DNA of 46,263 nt, from contig JAFLDL010000039.1 in assembly GCA_017302435.1 (NCBI GenBank), positions 1 through 46,263 on the forward strand. The letters are read 5' to 3'. The notes beneath the pieces are model-generated. The model worked only from the letters and a program-made list of their open reading frames with translations. It searched no databases and had not been told where the DNA came from. Shown here in pieces: positions 10,174-19,791 of this stretch (positions are counted from its first letter, which is position 1; every line of letters starts with the position of its first letter). The translations under genes were made by a program, and so were the position numbers. This DNA comes from Candidatus Accumulibacter necessarius. Lineage in GTDB: Bacteria > Pseudomonadota > Gammaproteobacteria > Burkholderiales > Rhodocyclaceae.

Positions 10174-10661
10174 TCAAGCTGCACACCAGTTTTGGCGTTA
10201 TCGGTATCGAAGTGGATGCCGAAAAGGCGCCCCTGTCGGCCAAGAACTTCCTCGATTACGTTGCCGCCGGCCACTACGACAATACGATTTTCCATCGTGT
10301 GATTCCCGGCTTCATGGTTCAGGGCGGCGGTTTCGCTCCGGGCATGAAGCAGAAGCCGTGCAAGGCGCCGATCGCGAATGAAGCAGACAACGGCCTCAAG
10401 AACGACGCCTACACGGTCGCCATGGCCCGCACAGCGGAGCCGCACTCGGCGACCGCCCAGTTTTTCATCAACCTGGTGAACAATGACTTTCTCAACTTCC
10501 GTGCGCCCAACGCGCAGGGCTGGGGCTACTGCGTGTTCGGCAAGGTGGTTGAGGGGAGCGAGGTCGTCGACCGGATCAAGGCCGTCAAGACAGGGTCTTC
10601 CGGTCTTCACAGCGACGTGCCGGTGGCGGATGTCCTGATCGAGCGGGCAGAGGTTTGCTGA
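10170..10661 (+). CDS. ppiB: Cytosolic cyclophilin-type peptidyl-prolyl isomerase
   Basis: Cyclophilin of 163 residues without a signal peptide, hence cytosolic. Conserved stretches are [35 protein letters not shown] and [13 protein letters not shown]. It overlaps ppiA by four bases and is followed 31 bases later by lpxH on the same strand, an order seen in many beta- and gammaproteobacteria. It is closely similar to the upstream ppiA product, which suggests an old duplication with different cell compartments. Confidence 0.95.
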   Translation: MIKLHTSFGVIGIEVDAEKAPLSAKNFLDYVAAGHYDNTIFHRVIPGFMVQGGGFAPGMKQKPCKAPIANEADNGLKNDAYTVAMARTAEPHSATAQFFINLVNNDFLNFRAPNAQGWGYCVFGKVVEGSEVVDRIKAVKTGSSGLHSDVPVADVLIERAEVC

Positions 10662-10692
10662 AACGCCATACCGCCCCTGAGCTGTCGTCGCA

Positions 10693-11424
10693 TTGATCCT
10701 GTTCGTTTCCGATCTCCACCTGGCGCCGCAAGCTCCGGGCGTGACGCGAATCTTTCACGATTTTCTTGGCGGACGCGCGCGCGCGGCCGAGCAGTTATTC
10801 ATCCTTGGCGATCTGTTTGAAGCGTGGCCGGGTGACGATTGCCTCGACGACGGCGAGGATCCGTTCGCCGGGGAAACCGTCGATGCCCTGCACCAGCTGG
10901 TGTTGGCCGGTGTCCCCGTATCGATCATGCACGGCAACCGCGATTTCCTGCTCGGTGAGAGCTTTGCTGCCCGTAGTGGTGCCCGTCTCGTACCCGACCC
11001 TTTCGTCCTGTCTTTGCCAACCTGGCAGTTCGTGCTCTCGCATGGCGATGCGCTCTGCACCGATGACCAGGAGTACCAGTCGTTTCGTGCGCTGGTTCGC
11101 CAGGCGGACTGGCAACAGGCCTTTCTCGCTCGCCCGCTGGTCGAGCGCAGGGCGATTGCCAGGGATCTGCGCCAGAAAAGCGAGTTCGCCAAGCGCGACA
11201 AGGCGGATTACCTGATGGACGTCAATGCGGGTGCGACCGAAGATTTCCTGCGACTGCATGGCTACGCAAGCCTGATTCACGGCCACACGCATCGTCCCGC
11301 GACGCACGACCACATGGTCGATGGCATCCACGTCGAGCGCTGGGTGCTGGCCGACTGGAATGAAACGCAAGGCGAATGTCTATGCTGGAACGGAGAGCAT
11401 CTGGCCCGGGAGCGTTTGCGCTGA
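10693..11424 (+). CDS. lpxH: UDP-2,3-diacylglucosamine diphosphatase LpxH
   Basis: Metallophosphoesterase of 243 residues that forms lipid X from UDP-2,3-diacylglucosamine in lipid A synthesis, acting at the inner membrane face. The metal motifs appear in order: SDLHL at 6-10, [31 protein letters not shown] and IHGHTHRP. The codon giving the family-typical N-terminus ([10 protein letters not shown]) is TTG. No ATG or GTG fits and no strong Shine-Dalgarno is visible, so translation may depend on coupling with ppiB. Confidence 0.95.
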   Translation: MILFVSDLHLAPQAPGVTRIFHDFLGGRARAAEQLFILGDLFEAWPGDDCLDDGEDPFAGETVDALHQLVLAGVPVSIMHGNRDFLLGESFAARSGARLVPDPFVLSLPTWQFVLSHGDALCTDDQEYQSFRALVRQADWQQAFLARPLVERRAIARDLRQKSEFAKRDKADYLMDVNAGATEDFLRLHGYASLIHGHTHRPATHDHMVDGIHVERWVLADWNETQGECLCWNGEHLARERLR

Positions 11425-11518
11425 TCGACTGTCGGCTTCGCCGTCGGCCAGGGCCCCCTGTCCTGCACGTCCGGCGAAGCCCCGCTGGCGCTGCAGCGGG
11501 CGACCGGCGTCTGCGGCA

Positions 11519-13336
11519 ATGACTTCGCGCGCAGTCGACACGCTGCATCGCGTGTTTGGCTATTCCTCGTTTCGTGGTCAGCAGGCGGAGATCGTGGACC
11601 AGATCGTTGCTGGCGGTGACGCGCTGGTGCTGATGCCGACCGGCGGTGGCAAATCGCTCTGCTATCAGATCCCGGCACTCTTGCGAGAGGGTGTCGGGGT
11701 TGTCGTTTCGCCCTTGATCGCACTGATGCAGGATCAGGTTGACACATTGCAGCAGGCGGATGTGAGAGCCGCTTTCCTGAACTCTTCGCAGGATTTCCGA
11801 TCGTTGGTCGATACCGAACGCCGCTTGCTGAATGGCGAACTGGATCTGATCTACGTGGCCCCGGAGCGGCTGCTCAGCGACCGTTTCATCAGCCTGCTGG
11901 AGCAACTGGTTGCTCGCCGGCAGGTTGCCCTGTTCGCCATCGACGAGGCCCATTGTGTTTCACAGTGGGGACACGACTTTCGCCCGGAGTATATCCAGCT
12001 CTCGCAATTGCACGAGCGATTTCCCACCGTACCGCGCATTGCACTGACGGCGACTGCCGATCAGCAGACGCGGCAGGAAATCATCACCCGCCTCCGCCTT
12101 GAAGACGCGAGGCTGTACGTCGACAGTTTCGACCGGCCAAACATCCGTTACACGATCGTTGAGCGGGACAACCCGCGCAAGCAGCTGCTCACGTTTCTGG
12201 GTGCCCATCACGGTGAGGCGGGGATCGTCTATTGCCTGTCGCGGCGCAAGGTTGATGAGACGGCGGCCTGGTTGAGCGCGCAGGGAATCCCCGCCTTGCC
12301 CTACCACGCGGGTCTGACGGCCGCTGACCGTCAGCGCCACCAGTACCGCTTTCTGCGTGAAGACGGCCTGGTGATGGTGGCGACGATTGCTTTCGGAATG
12401 GGCATCGACAAGCCGGATGTGCGCTTCGTCGCACACCTCGATCTGCCCAGGAGCGTCGAAGCCTACTATCAGGAAACCGGGCGCGGCGGACGCGACGGTG
12501 ATCCGGCGGAAGCCTGGATGACCTACGGGCTCAATGATGTGGTGATCCACCGTCAGATGATCGAGGACTCGTCGGCGCCCATCGAACAGAAGCGCGTCGA
12601 AAGGGAGAAACTCGACAGCATGCTCGCCTACTGTGAATCGGCGAGTTGCCGCCGGGTTGTCCTGCTCAACCATTTCGGTGAGCAGGCCGAGCCTTGCGGT
12701 AACTGCGATGTCTGTCTCGACCCGCCGCTGGTCTGGGATGGAACGGTGGCAGCGCAGAAGGTGCTGTCGGCAGCGCTGCGTACCGGCCAGCGTTTCGGCG
12801 CCGGGCATCTGATAGACATTCTGCGTGGCAAGAGTACGGACAAGGTGAGGCAGTTTGGCCACGATCGTCTGCCGACCTTCGCGGTGGGTGCGGAGATGGA
12901 CGACATGGCTTGGCGGTCGGTGTTCCGGCAGCTTCTCGCGGCTGGCGTGCTGGAGGCTGACGCCACGGCCTACGGTGCGCTGAAGCTGACAGACAGCGCG
13001 CGCCCGATCCTCAAGGGCGAAATCAGGCTCAAGCTGCGCCGCCGGGTCGAACGACCAAAGGGCAGGGAAGCCAGGAGCAGAGTCGCGTCGGGCAGTGCCA
13101 GCAGCGCGCCAGCAAACGCTTCGCCACTGTTTGCCAGGCTGCGCAGCTGGCGGAGCGAGAAAGCACACGAGCAGGGAGTGCCGGCCTACGTGATCCTGCA
13201 CGATCGGGCGTTGCATGAGATCGCTTCGCTGCTGCCTGATTCGCCGCAGGCGCTGCTCGCGGTACCGGGAATCGGTCTTGCCAAGGCGCGGCGCTACGGC
13301 GATGAATTGCTCGCCCTGGTCAGCGGACGCACTTGA
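11519..13336 (+). CDS. recQ: ATP-dependent DNA helicase RecQ
   Basis: RecQ helicase of 605 residues, normal for the bacterial enzyme, acting in recombination and fork repair. Walker A is [11 protein letters not shown] (40-50), Walker B is DEAH at 142-145 in [18 protein letters not shown], and motif VI is [10 protein letters not shown]. The RQC zinc site uses the cysteines of CESASC and CGNCDVC, and a C-terminal HRDC domain ends with [19 protein letters not shown]. The frame is open upstream into lpxH, but ATG 11519 gives the usual N-terminus. The stop lies two bases from the stop of the convergent FMN-protein gene. Confidence 0.97.
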   Translation: MTSRAVDTLHRVFGYSSFRGQQAEIVDQIVAGGDALVLMPTGGGKSLCYQIPALLREGVGVVVSPLIALMQDQVDTLQQADVRAAFLNSSQDFRSLVDTERRLLNGELDLIYVAPERLLSDRFISLLEQLVARRQVALFAIDEAHCVSQWGHDFRPEYIQLSQLHERFPTVPRIALTATADQQTRQEIITRLRLEDARLYVDSFDRPNIRYTIVERDNPRKQLLTFLGAHHGEAGIVYCLSRRKVDETAAWLSAQGIPALPYHAGLTAADRQRHQYRFLREDGLVMVATIAFGMGIDKPDVRFVAHLDLPRSVEAYYQETGRGGRDGDPAEAWMTYGLNDVVIHRQMIEDSSAPIEQKRVEREKLDSMLAYCESASCRRVVLLNHFGEQAEPCGNCDVCLDPPLVWDGTVAAQKVLSAALRTGQRFGAGHLIDILRGKSTDKVRQFGHDRLPTFAVGAEMDDMAWRSVFRQLLAAGVLEADATAYGALKLTDSARPILKGEIRLKLRRRVERPKGREARSRVASGSASSAPANASPLFARLRSWRSEKAHEQGVPAYVILHDRALHEIASLLPDSPQALLAVPGIGLAKARRYGDELLALVSGRT

Positions 13337-13338
13337 TT

Positions 13339-14814
13339 TCAGGCGTCTGGCGCGGGATGGGGATAAAGGCGGTCGAGCGCGACGCTCTGCCCGGAGGGCT
13401 GCACGATGCGCACATGTTCGCGTCGAAACTCGCGTGCGTGACGCAGACCGCAGGAGTGGGCGATCATTTCGATTTCCTTGTTCATGTTTCGACAGTAGGA
13501 CGCTACCCGGGCCGCCTTGTCCTCGACCACGAGGCCGCGTTGCAGGCGTGGGTCGTGAGTGGTGACCCCGGTTGGACAGGTATTCGCATGGCAGCGCAAG
13601 GCCTGGATGCAGCCCAGCGAGAACATGAAGCCGCGCGCCGTATTCACGAAATCAGCTCCCGCCGCAAGCGCCCAGGCGACGCGGGCCGGCGTCACCAGCT
13701 TGCCGGCAGCGATGACCCGAATCCGTTCCTTCAGACCGCTGGCAAGCAGCGCATCGGTGACCAACGGCAGCGCCTCGTCGATCGACAGCGCCATGTGATC
13801 TGCCAGCGCCTGTGGTGCGGCACCGCTGCCACCCTCGCCGCCATCGATGGTGAGAAAATCGGGCGCCGCCTGCAGCCCCCGCCGCGCCACCGTCGCCGTG
13901 ATCTGATCCATGAAGCTGCGGCCGCCGATCGCGGTCTTCACGCCAACCGGCTTGCCTGTCATTGCACGAACATGTTCGACTCGGTCGAGCAGTTCATCGA
14001 TGTTGGCGATGTCGTGGTGGCGGTTCGGACTGAGGGAATCCCGCCCCAGCGGAATGCCGCGGATTTCCGCAATCTCGGGCGTGACCTTGTTGCCCAGCAG
14101 GACACCACCCTTGCCCGGCTTGGCGCCCTGCGACAACTTGATCTCGAAAGCGCGTACGGTCTCGTGTGCGGCCAGTTCGCGCAGGCGGTCGTCGGACAAC
14201 TGGCCGCTTGCGTCACGCACGCCGTATTTCGCTGTCCCGATCTGAAAGATGATGTCGCAGCCACCCTCGAGGTGATACGGAGAAAGACCGCCCTCGCCGG
14301 TGTCCAGCCAGCAGCCGGCCGCCGCCGCACCACGCGACAATGCCTGCACGGCAGGTCTGGAAATGGCGCCGAAACTCATGGCGCTGATGTTGACCAGCGA
14401 CCGGCCGGCGAAGGGTATCCGGCAGTAGCCTTCGCCAATCAGGACCGCGGGTGTTGCCTGCTGCTCGTCCTCAAGCACTGGAAACGGGGCATTGACGAAA
14501 ACGAGGGCCCCGGGCTCATGAATCCTGTAGGTCGAACCGAAGCCGATGATGCCGCCTTCATTCTTCGCCATGCGGTATACCCAGCTGCGAGTGGCCCGGT
14601 CAAAGGGCATCTCGTCGCGGTCGCCAAGAAAAAAGTACTGGCGAAAATATTCGCCAAGGCGCTCGAAGAAGTAGCGCAGATGGCCGACCAGCGGAAAATT
14701 CCGCAACACGGCGTGCTTTTCCTGCGTGACATCCTGTACATAAAGGTAGACCAGCGCGCCGATGAAGGAAAGGGCAAGCAGGACGCCCAGGGCAACCAGC
14801 AGCAGGTCGAGCAT
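13339..14814 (-). CDS. Membrane-anchored FMN-binding glutamate-synthase-family protein
   Basis: Protein of 491 residues with one N-terminal membrane helix (LLLVALGVLLALSFIGALVYL), followed by a domain like the central/FMN part of the glutamate synthase large subunit: NISAMSFGAISRPAVQAL, DTGEGGLSPYH, KLSQGAKPGKGG, TIDGGEGGSGAAP. The 3Fe-4S cysteine motif of GltS is retained (GCIQALRCHANTCPTG). It lacks the N-terminal glutamine amidotransferase and the C-terminal GXGXG helix domain, so it is a stand-alone GltB-like oxidoreductase. The true substrate of this widespread subfamily is not established. Its gene ends tail to tail with recQ. Confidence 0.88.
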   Translation of the reverse strand: MLDLLLVALGVLLALSFIGALVYLYVQDVTQEKHAVLRNFPLVGHLRYFFERLGEYFRQYFFLGDRDEMPFDRATRSWVYRMAKNEGGIIGFGSTYRIHEPGALVFVNAPFPVLEDEQQATPAVLIGEGYCRIPFAGRSLVNISAMSFGAISRPAVQALSRGAAAAGCWLDTGEGGLSPYHLEGGCDIIFQIGTAKYGVRDASGQLSDDRLRELAAHETVRAFEIKLSQGAKPGKGGVLLGNKVTPEIAEIRGIPLGRDSLSPNRHHDIANIDELLDRVEHVRAMTGKPVGVKTAIGGRSFMDQITATVARRGLQAAPDFLTIDGGEGGSGAAPQALADHMALSIDEALPLVTDALLASGLKERIRVIAAGKLVTPARVAWALAAGADFVNTARGFMFSLGCIQALRCHANTCPTGVTTHDPRLQRGLVVEDKAARVASYCRNMNKEIEMIAHSCGLRHAREFRREHVRIVQPSGQSVALDRLYPHPAPDA

Positions 14815-14829
14815 TTGAAGCTCCGGTGG

Positions 14830-14838
14830 TGTTAGAAT
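14830..14838 (+). promoter_or_regulatory. Extended -10 promoter of nadC
   Basis: TGTTAGAAT, the same extended -10 sequence as at 8386, lies 35 bases upstream of the nadC ATG, and no clear -35 is present. Spacing to the gene is sensible. Confidence 0.4.
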
Positions 14839-14872
14839 TCTATCGTTCGCCTCCTAGTGTACGGGAATTCTC

Positions 14873-15730
14873 ATGACCTTTGCAGCCATGCTCGACGCTG
14901 AAATCGAGCGTAACGTCTCGGCGGCGCTCACTGAGGATGTCGGGAGTGGCGATCTGACCGCGCAACTCGTTCCCGTCGGCGCGGTCGGTCGGGCGACCGT
15001 CCTCTCGCGCGAGAAGTCCATTCTCTGTGGTACTGCCTGGTTCGAGCGCTGCTTCAGAAAGCTCGATCCGGCCGTCGTTGTCACCTGGAAGGCGCAGGAT
15101 GGCCAGGAGGTAAGCCCTAGTCAGGTGGTGTGCGAAATTGCTGGGCCGGCGCGCGCGCTGCTCACCGGTGAACGGAGCGCGCTCAACTTCCTGCAACTGC
15201 TTTCTGCTGTGGCCACCAAGGCCCGGCAATACGCCGATCTGGTGGCAGGTACACGGGCGCAGGTGGTTGACACGCGGAAGACGGTTCCTGGCTTGCGGCT
15301 GGCACAGAAGTACGCGGTCAGATGCGGTGGCGGTGGCAATCACCGCCTCGGCCTTTATGACGGCATCCTGATCAAGGAAAATCATATCGTTGCTGCCGGC
15401 AGTATTGCTGCCGCGCTGGCTGTCGCGCGGCAGATCGCCGCGAACGCGGCCGGCAGCTGCCAGTTTGTGCAGATCGAAGTCGAAACACTGGCCGAGTTGC
15501 GGCAGGCGCTCGCCGCCGGTGCAGAAATGATTCTGCTCGACAACATGAGTCTCGACCAGATGCGCGAAGCAGTGGCGATTGCCGCCGGCGCTGCCGTGCT
15601 CGAAGCGTCGGGCAACGTCAGCCTGGAAACCGTACGTGCCATCGCCGAAACCGGTGTCGATCGGATTTCGATTGGTGGCCTGACCAAGGACGTACGTGCC
15701 GTCGATCTGTCGATGCGTTTCCAGGCCTAG
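14873..15730 (+). CDS. nadC: Nicotinate-nucleotide pyrophosphorylase (quinolinate phosphoribosyltransferase)
   Basis: NadC of 285 residues converts quinolinate and PRPP to nicotinate mononucleotide, CO2 and PPi in de novo NAD synthesis. Visible family elements are [14 protein letters not shown] near the N-terminus, the [15 protein letters not shown] helix, [17 protein letters not shown] with substrate-binding Arg/Lys residues, [20 protein letters not shown], and the barrel end [11 protein letters not shown] with [17 protein letters not shown]. nadA and nadB are not in the window. Confidence 0.97.
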   Translation: MTFAAMLDAEIERNVSAALTEDVGSGDLTAQLVPVGAVGRATVLSREKSILCGTAWFERCFRKLDPAVVVTWKAQDGQEVSPSQVVCEIAGPARALLTGERSALNFLQLLSAVATKARQYADLVAGTRAQVVDTRKTVPGLRLAQKYAVRCGGGGNHRLGLYDGILIKENHIVAAGSIAAALAVARQIAANAAGSCQFVQIEVETLAELRQALAAGAEMILLDNMSLDQMREAVAIAAGAAVLEASGNVSLETVRAIAETGVDRISIGGLTKDVRAVDLSMRFQA

Positions 15731-15827
15731 CAAGCCGCAGCCGTCGCAGGAGAAGTCCGGAGCCGTTGAGCCAGGGCCCTGCGTGTTCAGGCAGCAGGAT
15801 CTGTGACAGGAACAGCAGGAAAGCCGT

Positions 15828-15835
15828 TATATAAT
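15828..15835 (+). promoter_or_regulatory. Possible -10 element before the 46-residue membrane protein gene
   Basis: TATATAAT lies about 65 bases upstream of the small gene at 15900. The nearest -35-like hexamer, GTGACA (15803-15808), is 21 bases away, which is longer than ideal. Confidence 0.4.
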
Positions 15836-15899
15836 CCGGCCCGAGCAACGCAAAGCAGGCTGGCCGTTGCCGCTTGCGCAAAAGAATGGAGAAGAGGGT

Positions 15900-16040
15900 A
15901 TGACGCTATTTCTGCTGTTTTACGTAGTGGCGATCACGATTCTGATCATGCACTTTACGGGATTCCTGGCCCGGCATAATCTTGAATGGCTGGTGCTGTT
16001 GCTCGCGGTTGCCGTCTTTCCAGCCGTAATTTACCTCTAA
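15900..16040 (+). CDS. Small two-helix membrane protein, 46 residues, unknown function
   Basis: The reading frame has an ATG, a clear purine-rich ribosome site (GGAGAAGAGG, 15888-15897) and its own TATATAAT upstream. The predicted peptide is almost all hydrophobic: a first helix (LFLLFYVVAITILIMHF), a short polar turn (ARHNLEW) and a second helix (LVLLLAVAVFPAVIYL). No cysteine or signal-cleavage site is present. I do not recognise the family. The promoter, ribosome site and regular two-helix hairpin make it likely to be real. Confidence 0.6.
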   Translation: MTLFLLFYVVAITILIMHFTGFLARHNLEWLVLLLAVAVFPAVIYL

Positions 16041-16092
16041 CGGGGGGATTCTACGCTCAGCACGTACTGCTGGAGGCGGAGCCTGCCAACCA

Positions 16093-17577
16093 TCAGCAGA
16101 CGTGATCCTTGATGAATTGCTTCACCGCATCAACACTGACGTCCACGACCGCCACCCGTTGCGGCAGGTTCTCGATTCCCTCCAGGCTGGCTGGACGTTC
16201 CGGTTTGCGGCCGAGGGCCTCGACAATGGTTTCCTCGAACTTGGCTGGCAAGGCTGTCTCGAGGACCACCATCGGCATTTCGGGCGTCCGCAACTCGCTG
16301 CCGACCTTGAGCCCATCGGCCGTATGCGTGTCGATCATCAAGCCATATTTGTCATAGGTTCGACGGATTGTTGTCAGGCGATCGGCGTGCGTGCTCTTGC
16401 CTGAAACAAAACCGAACTCTGGCAGTCGGGCGAAAAAAGGTGTGCCGGACAGGTCAAAGCTGCGGCCGGCATCGACCTCGGACCACAACTTGCGAATCAT
16501 TGCCGGATCGCGGCCAACCAGATCAAAGACAAATCGCTCGAAGTTGGAAGCCTTCGAGATATCCATCGAGGGGCTCGACGTGGCGCAGGTTTCGGTAGTG
16601 GCGCGTGGCCGGTAGACGCCCGTACGGAAGAACTCGTCAAGGACGTCATTCTCGTTGGTCGCCAGGACCAGGCGGCCGATTGGCAGGCCCATCATGCGCG
16701 CAATGTGACCGGCGCAGATATTGCCGAAGTTGCCGGAGGGGACCGCAAAGGCAACCTGCTGGCTGCTCTCCATGCCAGTTTCGCCAGTCGCCGCGAAGTA
16801 GCCCTTGAAGTAGTAGATGACCTGCGCGGCAACACGTGCCCAGTTGATCGAGTTGACTGCGGCGATCTGGTACTTTGCCTTGAAGGCGTGATCATTGGAC
16901 ACCGCCTTGACGATATCCTGAGCATCATCAAAGGTGCCACGCACCGCGATGTTATGAATATTGGCATCGTGCAGGGAATACATCTGGGCACGCTGAAACG
17001 TGCTCATCCGCTCGTGCGGCGAGAGCATGAAGACCCGCACACCTTGCTTGCCGCGCAGCGCGTATTCTGCTGATGAACCGGTGTCCCCGGAGGTGGCGCC
17101 GAGTATATTGATACTTTCCCCCCGCTTTGCCAGCACATACTCGAAAAGGTTGCCGAGCAGCTGCATCGCCATGTCCTTGAAGGCCAGAGTAGGCCCGTTG
17201 GACAACTCGAGGATCGCCAGCCCCCCTTCGCCGCGTGCCGGGTCGGGCGCTTCCAGCCAGCGCAAGGGGGTGATGTCGCTGGCCTCGGTGCCGCCGCGGC
17301 CGTTGCAGTAGACTTCCGCGGTGTAGGTGCGGCGGACCAGAAGCTCCAGGTCGGCTGCCGGGATGTCGTCGATGAAGCTGGAAAGCACGGCGTAGGCCAG
17401 ATCAGCATACGATAGCCGCCGCCACTGCTCGAGTTGGGCATGGCTGACCAACGGATAGGACTCCGGGAGGTAGAGACCGCCGTCCGGTGCCAGTCCACCA
17501 AGCAGAATCTCGGTGAACGTCCGGCCGGATGAATCGGGAGTCCTGGAGGCGTGACCGCGAGTCGAGATATAGCGCAT
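16093..17577 (-). CDS. thrC: Threonine synthase
   Basis: PLP-dependent threonine synthase of 494 residues, the long gammaproteobacteria/yeast-type form; it converts O-phosphohomoserine to threonine. The PLP lysine is K134 in GPTLAFKDMAMQ, the glycine-rich phosphate loop is ILGATSGDTGSSAEYAL, and the N-terminal MRYISTRG and C-terminal HTADG segments are typical. In many betaproteobacteria hom (homoserine dehydrogenase) precedes thrC. Here the upstream gene on the same strand is a GGDEF gene, 103 bases away. Confidence 0.97.
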   Translation of the reverse strand: MRYISTRGHASRTPDSSGRTFTEILLGGLAPDGGLYLPESYPLVSHAQLEQWRRLSYADLAYAVLSSFIDDIPAADLELLVRRTYTAEVYCNGRGGTEASDITPLRWLEAPDPARGEGGLAILELSNGPTLAFKDMAMQLLGNLFEYVLAKRGESINILGATSGDTGSSAEYALRGKQGVRVFMLSPHERMSTFQRAQMYSLHDANIHNIAVRGTFDDAQDIVKAVSNDHAFKAKYQIAAVNSINWARVAAQVIYYFKGYFAATGETGMESSQQVAFAVPSGNFGNICAGHIARMMGLPIGRLVLATNENDVLDEFFRTGVYRPRATTETCATSSPSMDISKASNFERFVFDLVGRDPAMIRKLWSEVDAGRSFDLSGTPFFARLPEFGFVSGKSTHADRLTTIRRTYDKYGLMIDTHTADGLKVGSELRTPEMPMVVLETALPAKFEETIVEALGRKPERPASLEGIENLPQRVAVVDVSVDAVKQFIKDHVC

Positions 17578-17680
17578 GGTGATGACCGTAATGGGAATGC
17601 GGATAGAGGGCAGCGAACGAGCAGTCTACCATGCTCCCGGCTTGTCGCCGGAGGGTGGCGGCCTGCCGACCGGAGAACGC

Positions 17681-18418
17681 TCAGCCCTTGACGACGCAAT
17701 TCTTGCCCGCGTGCTTGGCCGCATAGGTCGCCGCGTCTGCGCGCAGAATCGAGTGCTCGAGCGATTCGCTGGGTTGCTGGACAACGACGCCTGCACTGAA
17801 GGTCAGGACAGCATCCTGCCCCGGGATGGCATGCGTCGCGAGTTGCCGCTGAAAGCGTGCAATCGCCGCCGCCGCGTCGTTGAGTGGCGTATCCGGCATC
17901 AGTACGACAAACTCCTCGCCGCCGAAGCGGCAGAGAATATCCGAGGGGCGCAGTGCCTTGCGCAGAACACTGACCAGATGGACCAGTGCCGCGTCGCCCA
18001 CTTGGTGTCCGAGGGTGTCATTCAGGCGCTTGAAGTCGTCAAGATCGATCAGCGCCAAGGCCAGTTGGCCGCCACGACGGCGCGAACGTGCCAGTTCCCG
18101 CTGGTAAGCCTCGTCAAAGCCCCGACGGTTGAGCGCGCCGGTGAGGGGGTCGGCCAATGCGGTGGCACGGGCGTCGCTCAGGGCCTGTTCGAGAACCCGA
18201 ATATGCGCTTCGGCTGCCAGTAGTTCCAGCATCGCCGTCTGCGCTCCGGAAGCATTGCTGCGGCGAACGTGCGGGTAGTGCATACGGCCGCCAGTTGTTG
18301 ACAGGACAGCTTGCGGCGGTATGGCAAGCGTCATGGCCAGGAGAGCGGGGCGCCGGTGCAGGCGGCCGGACGCACGCCGGGACGAATGGACCAGGGATGA
18401 GTGCTCATGCTTCAACAT
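17681..18418 (-). CDS. Diguanylate cyclase (GGDEF domain)
   Basis: Protein of 245 residues. The N-terminal 75 residues are not recognisable and carry no clear membrane helix. A short coiled segment (LELLAAEAHIRVLEQALSDA) then leads into a complete GGDEF domain beginning ADPLTGALNRRGFDEAY. The active-site motif is GGEEF, in RFGGEEFVVLMPDT, and an I-site RxxD (RPSD) sits five residues before it. It should therefore make c-di-GMP from GTP and be product-inhibited. No sensor domain is visible, so the input may come from protein partners or from the unknown N-terminus. The start is uncertain: an internal Met at 46 (MHYPHVRR) could also serve. Confidence 0.88.
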   Translation of the reverse strand: MLKHEHSSLVHSSRRASGRLHRRPALLAMTLAIPPQAVLSTTGGRMHYPHVRRSNASGAQTAMLELLAAEAHIRVLEQALSDARATALADPLTGALNRRGFDEAYQRELARSRRRGGQLALALIDLDDFKRLNDTLGHQVGDAALVHLVSVLRKALRPSDILCRFGGEEFVVLMPDTPLNDAAAAIARFQRQLATHAIPGQDAVLTFSAGVVVQQPSESLEHSILRADAATYAAKHAGKNCVVKG

Positions 18419-18539
18419 TTTGCTGTCTCCGACACGGATGTCTTCCAGGGTGAGTCATATCCTGATCAACGGACCCTGCTAGGAGATCTTAAGACGCATT
18501 TTACGAAAATCGTTTAGTAATATGTTTATATAGCAAAAA
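18419..18539. other. AT-rich intergenic region upstream of the GGDEF gene
   Basis: This 121-base gap is markedly richer in A and T than its surroundings, especially 18490-18540. It holds a small dyad ACGA-AAA-TCGT near 18503-18513 and a TAAAAT -10-like sequence on the minus strand (18498-18503). It probably carries the GGDEF-gene promoter. It is also the only room for a terminator of the membrane-protein gene, but no stem with a T-run is evident. Confidence 0.35.
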
Positions 18540-19679
18540 CTAGCCGTCCTCAGGATCCCGCGCGGGGCTCGATCCGAGCAGCGAGCGAATCAGCACGATC
18601 ATGAAGGACAGTAGGCCCAGAACTGCTGACCAGATCCCCTCGCTGATTCCCAAGCCCAGCAAGATACCGCCAAGGCCAAACAAGAGCGCGCGCAGGACGC
18701 CGCCGCGGCGCAGCGCCGCGTGCATTCGCTCACGGGCTGGCGTACGTTTGCCGCGGTGTAACCAGACGGGTAGTAGCTGCGTCAGGGCGCCGGTGACCAT
18801 TGCCAAGAGAAAGGCGACGACAAACGCCGGCACCGCGTCTCGGCCAGCGAGAATTCCCAGACCATGGGCCATACCCAGGGCAAGGAGCAGCAGGAAGCCG
18901 CACAGTGCCCCGACCAGCGGCGCCGTAACCCCATCGGACGCAAGCGCCCTCGCTCCATAGCGCCGCAGCCAGGAGACAAGGATCCTGAACCCGACATAGG
19001 CCAGGAGGGCCGCACCGGCCAGCGCCAGCGCCAGCGGCAGCCAGAAGGCAGCACCGAAGCCAGCCATGAGAACCCCGCCGATGGCGTACGGCAAATCATG
19101 CTGCAGCCGTTTTGCGGCATCGGCATCGGGACCCCCCAGCACCGTGGGCAGCAGAACCTGCAGGGTGCCTAGTGCGGTCAGGCCGACAAAGCCGAGCGTA
19201 TTGAGATGCAGATGCAGCAGGCGCAATTCTGGTCGCGCCTGCGGCCACCAGTTCATGGCCGGGACGAGAATCAGGGCCATGGCCAAAAAGACAACGGCCG
19301 CGAGGTACCAGCGCCAGCCAGGGTGAGGTCGCCCGAGCGTGCGCCTGGCGCGCAGCACCAGCCATCCGCCAAGGAAGACGGTGATCACCAGCGCGCCGAT
19401 TGCCGCGGTTACCGCGGCTGGCATTTCACCCCTGAAATCGAGAAAGGCCAGCCAACCTGCCAACTGCAGGCCGAGAGGTGCCAGCAAAAGGCTTCGGGGT
19501 GCCCTGCCACTGCGGGTCAGGACGGGGACGAAATGGGTGATGGCACCGACGATCAGCGGCATGATGCCGATCACGAACACCAGGTGGGTGACTGCCGCTG
19601 GCGACGCCTCGCCAAAGCGCAGCAGGACGAGCGCCGCGAGGAAGGTGGCGATGGCGGAAAAACCCAGGTAGATCAGCAC
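18540..19679 (-). CDS. Polytopic membrane protein (NnrS / heme-copper-oxidase-subunit-I-like), unknown function
   Basis: At least 379 residues with about ten to twelve hydrophobic helices and conserved-looking histidines inside them: THLVFVIGIMPLIVGAITHF in the N-terminal half and LHLHLNTLGFVGLTALGTLQ in the middle. The pattern recalls NnrS and cbb3 subunit-I-like membrane proteins, which often sit beside DUF2249 genes in respiring betaproteobacteria. Heme or metal binding is inference. The start is uncertain. GTG 19679 has AGGAAAAGG upstream, but the frame stays open to the end of the upstream DUF2249 gene, and the preceding residues SRYHFIEQEK look protein-like. No ATG exists in that part. 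Confidence 0.6.
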   Translation of the reverse strand: MLIYLGFSAIATFLAALVLLRFGEASPAAVTHLVFVIGIMPLIVGAITHFVPVLTRSGRAPRSLLLAPLGLQLAGWLAFLDFRGEMPAAVTAAIGALVITVFLGGWLVLRARRTLGRPHPGWRWYLAAVVFLAMALILVPAMNWWPQARPELRLLHLHLNTLGFVGLTALGTLQVLLPTVLGGPDADAAKRLQHDLPYAIGGVLMAGFGAAFWLPLALALAGAALLAYVGFRILVSWLRRYGARALASDGVTAPLVGALCGFLLLLALGMAHGLGILAGRDAVPAFVVAFLLAMVTGALTQLLPVWLHRGKRTPARERMHAALRRGGVLRALLFGLGGILLGLGISEGIWSAVLGLLSFMIVLIRSLLGSSPARDPEDG

Positions 19680-19791
19680 GACCTTTTCCTGCTCGATGAA
19701 GTGGTACCTCGACCCCGACAGGTTTCTTCCCGGCGGTTCCGCTTGCTCCTGGGCGGGCTCTTGCCCGGCCTGCGGGCGCAGGACGCCGGTG

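Noticed and set aside
13333-14835. Plus-strand 500-codon frame opposite the FMN protein gene
   Set aside because: The minus-strand protein has clear GltS-family motifs; the plus frame has none.
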